From Saprospiraceae bacterium (GTDB taxonomy: Bacteria > Bacteroidota > Bacteroidia > Chitinophagales > Saprospiraceae), in contig JAHDCE010000112.1 of assembly GCA_020630045.1 (NCBI GenBank), forward strand, positions 1 to 7,785: a stretch of 7,785 bases of DNA. Reading direction: 5' to 3'. This document shows, piece after piece, positions 1 to 6,377 of the stretch. The translations under genes were made by a program, and so were the position numbers. Under the pieces are notes generated by a model, which saw nothing but the letters and a program-made list of their open reading frames with translations, had not been told where the DNA came from and did not search any database. Position 1 is the stretch's first letter, and each line of letters begins with the position of its first letter.

Positions 1-74
1 ATAATTGGCAAAATGGCGTTCATATTATGAATTATACTAAATTTTAACAGGCTCTGATTGATGAGCGCTAATTG

Positions 75-809
75 ATGGATATGAAGGCAAAAATAATCAT
101 TATATCATTTTCATTCTGGTCAATGTCACTGAATGCGATGGTACGGGACACCATACCTCCGGCTGACTCCTTAAAACCAGTGGTGCTGAACTTGCCGGAC
201 GGTAAAGAAAAGAAAAACTGGTTTGTCAATATCAAGGAATGGACATCCGAAAAGACAAGTAAAGCCAAAGATTTTCTAAATGATGAAGAACCCAAGCCGT
301 CAAAAGCATTGGGACTTTCGTTAGTCCTACCCGGTGCAGGTCAAGCATACAATGATAAACATTGGAAAATTCCCATTGTTTATGGTGCATTAGGAGGACT
401 GTCATATCTCGTTTCCACCAATTCGAAACTGTACAGAAGGTACAAGCAAGCTTATATCTATCGCCTCGATGAAGATGAAAGTACAATAGATGAATTTGAC
501 GGTATTATTACCGATGCCAATGTCATTAGAAGGGAAAGGGACGCCTATCGGAAAAATCTGGAACGAGCTTACGCCGGACTCTTTATCGTCTACATCCTCA
601 ATGGAATTGACGCATTCGTCGACGCCCACTTGGACGGATTCAATATTGATGAGGATTTCGGGATGAAACTTCGCCCCTCCATTCGAGAATCAGATATCGG
701 TGGACGGGTTTGGGTATCCGGATTATCATGGTCTATTCCCATAAACCGAGTAGATAAAGAGGTGTTACCCAATAAAGAATTGTTTGAGGAAGAACTAAAA
801 TCAGAATAA
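75..809 (+). CDS. DUF5683 domain membrane protein
   Basis: A 244-residue protein of unknown function with a recognisable DUF5683 domain. Residues 1-21 look like a signal peptide (Lys-containing start, Ile/Phe-rich core, SLNA before the likely cleavage point). Residues 22-73 are a polar, Lys/Glu-rich linker. The domain spans about 74-200 and opens with the family hallmark LPGAGQAYNDKHWKIPIVYG at 85-104. Two hydrophobic segments (about 97-116 and 164-186) are probable membrane helices, and between them lies a charged stretch rich in Tyr, Arg and Asp. The tail (200-244) is polar and ends acidic. The family is widespread in Bacteroidota, often near parB or dapB, but has no established role. The start is ambiguous: ATG at 75 was chosen, ATG at 81 gives an equally good signal peptide, and TTG at 72 is unlikely. 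It sits one base upstream of the next gene, so the two are probably co-transcribed. Family assignment is firm; function is unknown. Confidence 0.9.
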   Translation: MDMKAKIIIISFSFWSMSLNAMVRDTIPPADSLKPVVLNLPDGKEKKNWFVNIKEWTSEKTSKAKDFLNDEEPKPSKALGLSLVLPGAGQAYNDKHWKIPIVYGALGGLSYLVSTNSKLYRRYKQAYIYRLDEDESTIDEFDGIITDANVIRRERDAYRKNLERAYAGLFIVYILNGIDAFVDAHLDGFNIDEDFGMKLRPSIRESDIGGRVWVSGLSWSIPINRVDKEVLPNKELFEEELKSE

Positions 810-810
810 A

Positions 811-1524
811 ATGAGAAATATTGTCATCACAGGAGCGACAAAAGGTATTGGTAGAGCCATCGCCAACTTATTTGCCGGGGAAGGGCAAGTCCGATTGTTC
901 ATCAATGCCCGTAATGCGGATGATTTGAACCAGGCGAAAATTGATCTGGAAGCCAAAAATTCCGGTTCGGTGGAAGTGTTTGTAAAGCCCACCGATATGA
1001 GTGTGAACGAGGAGGTATTGGCTTTCGCCGAATTCGTGAAAGCGAACTGCCCGACCGCCTTGGATATATTGGTGAATAATGCCGGCGTATTTATTCCCGG
1101 TTCCATCCATGAAGAAGAAGAGGGGGCTTTGGAAAAAATGATTCAAACCAACCTGTATAGTGCTTACCACTTGACCCGTGCACTTATCGGAGGTATGAAA
1201 AATGCCAAGAAAGGTCATGTCGTGAACATGTGTTCCATTGCCAGTCAAATCGCCTATCCCAATGGAGGTTCTTACAGCATTTCCAAATTTGCGCTCCTAG
1301 GGTTTTCAAAGGTATTGAGAGAAGAAATGAAACCCTTTGGTGTCAAAGTGACTTCAATCCTTCCCGGAGCGACCTGGTCCGATTCTTGGGCGGGAGTCGA
1401 CTTGCCAAGACCCAGATTGATGGAAGCCGATGATATCGCCAAAGTGGTCAGGGCTGCCATCGAATTGGGGGATTCCGCCGTTCTAGAAGATGTAGTCATC
1501 CGCCCCCAACTAGGAGATTTGTAG
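811..1524 (+). CDS. SDR family NAD(P)-dependent oxidoreductase
   Basis: A classical short-chain dehydrogenase/reductase of 237 residues, the usual length for the family. It is a cytosolic single-domain Rossmann enzyme that would oxidise or reduce a carbonyl/alcohol with NAD(P)H. Visible motifs are TGATKGIG at 7-14 (cofactor loop), D62 in the TDMS segment, NNAG at 89-92, and a complete catalytic tetrad: N114, S142, Y155 and K159 (YSISK). The PG turn is at 185-186. Arg34 at the end of the second beta strand (INARN) suggests a preference for NADP(H), by analogy with other SDRs. The C-terminus ends in IRPQLGDL, so the gene looks intact. The substrate cannot be read from sequence; 3-oxoacyl-ACP reductase-like or sepiapterin-reductase-like roles are both possible. 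The ATG lies one base after the stop of the DUF5683 gene, in an A-rich context, which suggests translational coupling. No functional link to the secretion genes downstream is evident. Confidence 0.97.
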   Translation: MRNIVITGATKGIGRAIANLFAGEGQVRLFINARNADDLNQAKIDLEAKNSGSVEVFVKPTDMSVNEEVLAFAEFVKANCPTALDILVNNAGVFIPGSIHEEEEGALEKMIQTNLYSAYHLTRALIGGMKNAKKGHVVNMCSIASQIAYPNGGSYSISKFALLGFSKVLREEMKPFGVKVTSILPGATWSDSWAGVDLPRPRLMEADDIAKVVRAAIELGDSAVLEDVVIRPQLGDL

Positions 1525-1534
1525 CCCTGAGGAC

Positions 1535-1567
1535 TTTGTAGCCTGTTAATTTTAAGCCTTATTTTCT
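1535..1567 (+). promoter_or_regulatory. weak Bacteroidota-like promoter candidate
   Basis: TTTG at 1535-1538 is followed after 21 bases by TATTTTCT at 1560-1567. This partly matches the Bacteroidota housekeeping pattern TTTG / TAnnTTTG, with the last two bases mismatched. It lies in the only sizeable intergenic gap and upstream of the large secreted protein, where a promoter for the downstream block would be expected. In AT-rich DNA such a match can arise by chance. The rest of the gap (1525-1651) shows no convincing hairpin-plus-T-tract terminator, so read-through from the SDR gene is also possible. Confidence 0.2.
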
Positions 1568-1651
1568 TCAGTTCTATTTAATTCCTATATTAAGGGTTAA
1601 TTCTGAATCAGTCATTGTAGCTGTAAGGGAATTACGTATCAAAGGTGTTTG

Positions 1652-4600
1652 ATGCGGGTATCAATAACCAAAGGAAATCACACAGCGGGAATGAATAGCA
1701 ATTTGAAAAATCAATGGAAAATGGCAAGAGGTATCATTTGTTTGGTTCTCGCTATCGGTGTTTTGTTACCTTTCCAATCCCAGGCTACACACATTGTTGG
1801 TGGAGAACTGAATTACCGATGTTTGGGAGACAATAATTATGAAATATCCCTGACGGTTTTTAGGGATTGCTTTAATGGAAACCCTGCAGCATATTTCGAT
1901 GATCCGGCCTCCGTAGGTTTTTTTGATATCAATAACGACCTGGTCACTTCAGTGGGTACCGGCGGACAAATATTGATAGACCTGATGGAAGACGATACCC
2001 TAGATCCGGTACTTTTTGACTCTTGCTTGGTTATTCCGCCGGAAGTATGCGTACATACCACAACTTATGTCCAAACGGTTAATTTACCTCCTATCCCGGG
2101 CGGTTACCAATTGGTTTATCAAAGATGCTGTAGGAACCAGACCATTGTCAATATCGTAGATCCGCTTGGAACAGGTGCCACCTATTACAATTATATATCC
2201 GAATTCGCCCTTCAAGAGTGTAACTCCAGTGCCGTTTTTAAAGAATGGCCTCCCAATTATATTTGTGCCAACGAGCCCATATTCTTCGACCATTCCGCCA
2301 TAGATGAGGACGGAGATTCTCTGGTATATGTACTCTGTACTCCGTTCGATGGAGCAACACCCGATCAGCCCCAGCCTCAACCGCCATTCAATCCTCCTTA
2401 TGATTCCATTACTTGGGTCGATCCACCTTATTCCTTGACGGATATGATGGGCGGGACACCTCTTTCAATCGACCCTGTTACCGGACTGTTGACGGGAACA
2501 CCGAACACGGTCGGACAATTCGTAGTAGGGGTTTGCGTAGAAGAATACCGGGACGGTGTCTTAATATCGACATCCAAGCGGGATTTCCAATATAATGTAG
2601 GGATTTGCGGTGAAGTGATTTCATCCATTTTCGCACCCAATGTTTTTTGTGATGGATTGACTGTCAATTTTGAAAACGAAAGTGAAAATACCGTCGATTT
2701 TATATGGGACTTCGGTGATCCGACTACGACCGCCGATATATCCACCCAAATGAGCCCGACTTATACTTACCCCGATACAGGAATGTATACCATTACTTTA
2801 ATCGCAGGACCCCTAGAAGAATGTTCTGATACATCATATCACCAATTACATATCCTTCCTCCTTCGTTGACAGTGGATTTTGAATATACACTCGGATTTT
2901 GTTCGGATACCGTAGTATTGGAATTGGTAGACTTGTCCACAGATACACTCAGTACTCCTGTTTCCTGGGAATGGACCTTGTCCAATGGAGATACTGCGAC
3001 CGGCGAAACCGCCGAAATCGTAATTGATGATGCTGGTACTTATGTGATAGAATTACAAGTGACTTCCGAAAATGGATGTTCCTTCTCTACCACTCAGACG
3101 TTCAATGTTCAAGTGGTGGAACATAATATTCCTGATACCATCGGAATCTGTGCGGGCGACCCGCCCGTGTTCCTGAATCCCGGCGGCGATCCGAATTACA
3201 TTTATGAATGGTCACCGGCCGGAGGACTCAACAACCCGACCAGTCCGAATCCACAAGCGACGGTCGCCGCTACGACTACCTACTCGGTAATGATAGAAAG
3301 CAATGATGGTATATGCGCATTTGAAAAAGAAGTAACCGTATTCGTTCCTGATCCGGTACAAGTTTCCCTTGAGCCCGACCTAGTGATTTGCGAAGAAGAA
3401 TATTTGATTGAAGCCAATTTTTCATCCAATGTCGAAGATATCGTTTGGGCGTTAGACCCCGGATTTTTCAATACATTGGCATTTGATCAAACGAGCTATC
3501 TAGCGGAGGTGCCTGCCGGTACATTCACTACGATTTATGTCCAAGGAACCGACGAATTCGGATGCTCGGAATTCGATCAGCTTACCATTACCTCGGACGC
3601 CATTGTCCTTGAATTAGCCGATACGCTAGGAGCTTGTTCAGGAGAACCGGTAGAATTAAACCCAACCGGGAATCCGACTTACACTTATACATGGTCACCA
3701 TCCGGAGGACTGGACGACCCGAATTCTCCGAATCCCACGGCTACCATTTCCGGAACGACGGTATATACTGTGGATATTCAAAGTTTTGGAGCCTTTTGTT
3801 CAGAATCCCAAGAAGTCGTAGTCATTATTCCTCCGGAAGTTTCCGTCGATTTGCCAGATACCGAAGTGCTGTGCGATGCGGAAACATGGGTCGTACCCCA
3901 AACCGAAAACATTACCAATTTCGTTTGGTCATTGGAGCCTGATTTTACGCCCGTCATTTCCACCCAAGATTCTGTTTTGGTTGACTTGACCGGTGGCCCT
4001 GTTACTGTGTACCTACAAGGGGCGGATGATTTTGGGTGCTCCGCAGTTGATCAAATAGAATTGTCTTCTTCCGGAATTTTTCAATCATTTATAGATACCA
4101 TTGTCGTTTGTGCCGGAGAAGAAGTATTTATCAATCCTGATGGAAATCCGGAATACAATTATACTTGGACGCCATCGGATGGTTTAGATGATATCAACTC
4201 GCCGAATCCCCAAGGAGTCGTTACGGAAACAACGACCTATTTTGTTCATGTTGAAAGTGCGGATGGAGTCTGTGAAAGAGACGAAAAAGTGACGCTTTGG
4301 GTTCCTGACCCTGTCGAAGTCAACCTCCCTCCGGATTTCACGGGTTGTGAGGAAACTTACTTGATCCAACCCGGTTGGGTGAACGCATTCGAATATACTT
4401 GGGCGACCGATCCGGGTTTTACAGATATTGTTTCCACTGATTCCGAATATTTGGCCGATATCACTTCTCCGATTACACTTTATGTCAGAGGTGAAGACAA
4501 ATACGGTTGCCAAGCATTTGACCAAATCACTTTGGATTCTGATTTCGCCGATGTTGAAATTACCGGTCTTACGACCGAATGCTTGGATGGTACCGCCTTC

Positions 4601-5326
4601 GAATGGGAACTGAACGCCATCAATAATAATGTTGATAATGTTTTAACCTATGAATGGTCTCCCCCCGAATTGATATTAAATGGTCAAGGAACTGATCAAG
4701 TCATCGCTGAGGCTACCGGAACGGATGAAATCACCCTGGTAGTGGAAAATCAATTCGGTTGTACTGATACTGCTACCTACATTATTGAACCGGTAGAAGT
4801 GAGTTTGCCCTCCTTGGTTTTAGAAGGGACGCCGGATAGCATTTATCCTGGAGACATCGTCGATTTGAATATGTTTATCGAAGACGGTGTCACTTATGAA
4901 TGGGGTGGAGGAGAAGTAGATGATCCTTCCGCTACAAGTACGACAGCACAGCCGTTAGAGACCACCACATATACGGTGACAGTCACAGATGATAGAGGAT
5001 GTACCAGCACGGCAGAGGTAACCATTTATTTGAAAATGTTCCTTTGTGAAGAACCGTTTTTATTCATCCCGAACGCCTTTACACCGGATGGAGATGGTAT
5101 GAACGATATATTCCGCATTCGCGGAAATTCAATCACGGATGTTTATCTCATCGTTTACAATCGCTGGGGCGAAAAAGTATTTGAGACCCGTGATTTGGAA
5201 ACCGGATGGGATGGTACATTCAGAGGTAAACAATTGCCGCCGGATGTGTTTGGATATTATTTGGAAATTGTCTGTTTCGGAGGAGAAGAATTCCGAAAGA
5301 AAGGTAATGTTACATTGATTCGTTGA
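1652..5326 (+). CDS. large secreted Ig/PKD-repeat protein with T9SS type B C-terminal domain
   Basis: A multidomain surface or extracellular protein, about 1224 residues from ATG 1652. Residue numbers below count an in-frame TTG at 1649 as 1. The signal peptide ends near FQSQA (42-46). A Cys-rich N-terminal module (47-320) starts THIVGGELNYRC, carries QRCCRN at 158-163, has an acidic DEDGDSL segment (219-225), and has a putative Ig-like DPVTGLLTGTP stretch (275-285). PKD-like domains follow at about 328-403 (FIWDFGD) and 404-490 (WEWTLSNGD). Three tandem repeats occupy 496-971, followed by Ig-like segments at 972-1052 and 1053-1132. The C-terminus (1139-1225) opens FIPNAFTPDGDGMNDIF, continues YNRWGEKVFE and ends KKGNVTLIR. 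This is the gliding-motility-associated (CHU_C) domain, a type B signal for type IX secretion. Alternative starts are ATG 1691, giving a more conventional 32-residue signal peptide, and ATG 1721. An adhesin-like or matrix role is inferred; no enzymatic domain is visible. The PorP/SprF gene 19 bases downstream is the likely secretion partner. Confidence 0.95.
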   Translation: MRVSITKGNHTAGMNSNLKNQWKMARGIICLVLAIGVLLPFQSQATHIVGGELNYRCLGDNNYEISLTVFRDCFNGNPAAYFDDPASVGFFDINNDLVTSVGTGGQILIDLMEDDTLDPVLFDSCLVIPPEVCVHTTTYVQTVNLPPIPGGYQLVYQRCCRNQTIVNIVDPLGTGATYYNYISEFALQECNSSAVFKEWPPNYICANEPIFFDHSAIDEDGDSLVYVLCTPFDGATPDQPQPQPPFNPPYDSITWVDPPYSLTDMMGGTPLSIDPVTGLLTGTPNTVGQFVVGVCVEEYRDGVLISTSKRDFQYNVGICGEVISSIFAPNVFCDGLTVNFENESENTVDFIWDFGDPTTTADISTQMSPTYTYPDTGMYTITLIAGPLEECSDTSYHQLHILPPSLTVDFEYTLGFCSDTVVLELVDLSTDTLSTPVSWEWTLSNGDTATGETAEIVIDDAGTYVIELQVTSENGCSFSTTQTFNVQVVEHNIPDTIGICAGDPPVFLNPGGDPNYIYEWSPAGGLNNPTSPNPQATVAATTTYSVMIESNDGICAFEKEVTVFVPDPVQVSLEPDLVICEEEYLIEANFSSNVEDIVWALDPGFFNTLAFDQTSYLAEVPAGTFTTIYVQGTDEFGCSEFDQLTITSDAIVLELADTLGACSGEPVELNPTGNPTYTYTWSPSGGLDDPNSPNPTATISGTTVYTVDIQSFGAFCSESQEVVVIIPPEVSVDLPDTEVLCDAETWVVPQTENITNFVWSLEPDFTPVISTQDSVLVDLTGGPVTVYLQGADDFGCSAVDQIELSSSGIFQSFIDTIVVCAGEEVFINPDGNPEYNYTWTPSDGLDDINSPNPQGVVTETTTYFVHVESADGVCERDEKVTLWVPDPVEVNLPPDFTGCEETYLIQPGWVNAFEYTWATDPGFTDIVSTDSEYLADITSPITLYVRGEDKYGCQAFDQITLDSDFADVEITGLTTECLDGTAFEWELNAINNNVDNVLTYEWSPPELILNGQGTDQVIAEATGTDEITLVVENQFGCTDTATYIIEPVEVSLPSLVLEGTPDSIYPGDIVDLNMFIEDGVTYEWGGGEVDDPSATSTTAQPLETTTYTVTVTDDRGCTSTAEVTIYLKMFLCEEPFLFIPNAFTPDGDGMNDIFRIRGNSITDVYLIVYNRWGEKVFETRDLETGWDGTFRGKQLPPDVFGYYLEIVCFGGEEFRKKGNVTLIR
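1787..2608 (+). other. Cys-rich N-terminal module of the large secreted protein
   Basis: Residues 47-320 (counted from TTG 1649) form the mature N-terminus. The opening THIVGG and the later QRCCRN motif recur at the start of many Bacteroidota proteins that end in the gliding-motility C-terminal domain. Cysteines are visible at 58, 74, 126, 134, 160, 161, 191, 206, 230, 296 and 320, which suggests a disulfide-stabilised exported fold. The second half resembles cadherin/He_PIG-type Ig folds: ALDEDGDSL-like acidic spacing near 217-225 and DPVTGLLTGTPNTVGQF near 275-291. The function of the module is not known. Confidence 0.6.
2630..3118 (+). other. two PKD-like Ig domains
   Basis: Residues about 328-403 and 404-490 of the large protein (counted from TTG 1649). 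The first has the PKD signature FIWDFGD (351-357) followed by YTYPDTGMYTITL, the typical strand-turn-strand of the family. The second has WEWTLSNGD (440-448) and DAGTYVIELQV (461-471). PKD domains are beta-sandwich spacers common in secreted adhesins and polysaccharide-acting proteins. Boundaries are approximate. Confidence 0.75.
3134..3619 (+). repeat. tandem protein repeat, copy 1 of 3
   Basis: Residues 496-657 of the large secreted protein (162 residues, counted from TTG 1649). It starts DTIGICAGD. Half A carries YEWSPAGGLNNP, SPNPQAT and TTTYSV. Half B carries ICEEEYLI, an Asp-Pro-Gly-Phe segment, and YVQGTDEFGCSEFDQ. Four cysteines sit at 501, 556, 581 and 639, one pair in each half. Bases differ from copy 2 at many synonymous sites, so the duplication is old. 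Confidence 0.85.
3620..4093 (+). repeat. tandem protein repeat, copy 2 of 3
   Basis: Residues 658-815 (158 residues). It starts DTLGACSGE and has YTWSPSGGLDDPNSPNP in half A, then VLCDAETW and YLQGADDFGCSAVDQ in half B. Cysteines sit at 663, 717, 742 and 797, aligned with those of copy 1. Copies are contiguous without a distinct linker. Confidence 0.85.
4094..4561 (+). repeat. tandem protein repeat, copy 3 of 3
   Basis: Residues 816-971 (156 residues). It starts DTIVVCAGE and has YTWTPSDGLDDINSPNP in half A, then TGCEETYLI and YVRGEDKYGCQAFDQ in half B. Cysteines sit at 821, 875, 900 and 954, again in register. The next segment (972-1052) keeps only a loose Ig-like pattern with Cys at 978 and 1038. 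Residues 1053-1132 resemble a half A unit (YEWGGG, DDPSATST, TTTYTV) with altered cysteines. Confidence 0.85.
5063..5323 (+). other. type IX secretion type B C-terminal domain (CHU_C)
   Basis: The last 87 residues of the large protein. The conserved opening FIPNAFTPDGDGMNDIF, the middle YNRWGEKVFE and GWDGT, and the terminal KGNVTLIR are the hallmarks of the gliding-motility-associated C-terminal domain. In characterised Bacteroidota this domain directs cargo through the type IX system, usually with a SprF-like partner. The match covers the whole domain and ends at the stop codon, so the signal is intact. Confidence 0.93.
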
Positions 5327-5345
5327 TGCCTGCAAAATTAAAAAG

Positions 5346-6353
5346 ATGAGTCGGATAAGATATATTTTAATAATGATTTTTGTGGGGTGGATGTCATCGG
5401 TTTCAATGGCACAAGACATTCATTATTCCCAACCCCAACAAGCTCGCCTGCATTTGAGTCCGGCACAAGCGGGACTGATGCCGGCAGATTTTCGAGTAGC
5501 CGGTATTTACCGAATGCAGTGGGAAACCGTCCCAGTCCAATACCGGACTTTTGGTTTGGGTTTCGATATGAAAATCATGGATACGGGCAATGCAATATTA
5601 GGAGGCGGATTACAATTGGCGAGGGATCAAGCCGGAGACTCCCAGCTTTCTTTGACGCATATCAATTTGTCATTGAATGGCATTCTAAAAATGGGCAAAA
5701 ACAGTCTTTTGTCCCTCGGATTGGGAGTCGGAATGGGACAACGGTCCTTCGATAGCAATAGCCTGACTTTCGACAACCAATTCAATGGTGATGTTTTCGA
5801 CCCGGACCGTTCTACCGGGGAAAGTTTTGAAGATACGAATTTTCGATTTTTAGACCTAGGAGCCGGAATCAATTATAGATGGCAAAAATCACGAAGATTA
5901 AAATTTGATATTGGATTAAGCGGTTGGCATTTTAATCGTCCCAATCAATCGTTTCTAGGAACGGATGATGTCAAATTGCCTATTCGAATTAATCCTTATT
6001 TATTATTGACATTTCCTGCCGGAAAATCATCTGATATATTGATAAGGGGATGGATGCAAAGTCAAAACCCTTACCGGGAATATGTAATGGGAATGGGTTG
6101 GAGATATCATATTTCTCAAAAGAAAAGTAGGGAAGTGGCTATTGCGTTTTCTTCCTTGTACCGATTTGACGACGCCATTATTCCTACGATAGAATTGCAA
6201 TATGGAAGCTGGACCGCCGGGCTTTCATATGATATTAATATCTCTGAATTCAATATCGCGACCGGGGATAGGGGAGGGCCTGAAATATCCTTGGTGTACT
6301 TGTTTACCAAAGTAAAACCGATGCCTGAATTCAAGGCATGCCCCATTTTTTAA
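5346..6353 (+). CDS. PorP/SprF family type IX secretion outer-membrane protein
   Basis: A 335-residue outer-membrane protein of the PorP/SprF family. Residues 1-22 are a signal peptide (hydrophobic core ILIMIFVGWM, cleavage after SMA). The mature start QDIHYSQ (23-29), SPAQAGL (38-44) and YRMQW (55-59) match the family's conserved N-terminus. The body alternates short amphipathic strands typical of a beta-barrel, for example GGGLQLA (86-92), SLGLGVGMG (123-131) and ELQYGSWTAGLSYDI (283-297). The C-terminus has GPEISLVY (311-318) and ends KACPIF, the usual family ending. PorP is an accessory of the type IX machinery; SprF is needed for export of the adhesin SprB. Position directly behind a type B CTD protein suggests the SprF-like role of dedicated partner to that cargo. 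The ATG follows an A-rich stretch (AAAATTAAAAAG) and no Shine-Dalgarno site. The 19-base gap suggests co-transcription with the upstream gene. Confidence 0.95.
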   Translation: MSRIRYILIMIFVGWMSSVSMAQDIHYSQPQQARLHLSPAQAGLMPADFRVAGIYRMQWETVPVQYRTFGLGFDMKIMDTGNAILGGGLQLARDQAGDSQLSLTHINLSLNGILKMGKNSLLSLGLGVGMGQRSFDSNSLTFDNQFNGDVFDPDRSTGESFEDTNFRFLDLGAGINYRWQKSRRLKFDIGLSGWHFNRPNQSFLGTDDVKLPIRINPYLLLTFPAGKSSDILIRGWMQSQNPYREYVMGMGWRYHISQKKSREVAIAFSSLYRFDDAIIPTIELQYGSWTAGLSYDINISEFNIATGDRGGPEISLVYLFTKVKPMPEFKACPIF

Positions 6354-6377
6354 TATTGAAATAAGAAAACCGTGCTG

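Noticed and set aside
1..74. Possible 3' tails of an upstream gene (frames open from the edge to stops at 28-30 and 45-47)
   Set aside because: Only 9 to 14 codons are visible and they do not match a protein end I recognise, such as ParB. Too little to call a gene.
868..1248. Minus-strand open frame of 126 codons opposite the SDR gene
   Set aside because: The + strand here encodes a complete SDR with all motifs; the antisense frame has no recognisable domain.
1525..1651. Possible rho-independent terminator after the SDR gene
   Set aside because: AT-rich stretches and a short TTAA-GGG-TTAA motif are present, but no stable GC-containing stem followed by a T-tract could be formed.
2084..2380. 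Minus-strand open frame of 98 codons opposite the N-terminal module
   Set aside because: No domain or signal peptide, and lies fully within a well supported + strand gene.
3634..3942. Plus-strand open frame of 102 codons inside the large gene, other frame
   Set aside because: Arg/Ser-rich shadow of the repeat-coding frame; no start context, no domain.
3134..4561. Recent DNA-level tandem duplication or CRISPR-like array
   Set aside because: The periodicity is about 470 bases and is conserved only at protein level; nucleotide identity between copies is broken at many synonymous positions, and there are no short identical repeats with spacers.
5387..5755. Plus-strand open frame of 122 codons overlapping the PorP/SprF gene
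   Set aside because: Out-of-frame shadow; the overlapping PorP/SprF frame has family motifs from end to end.
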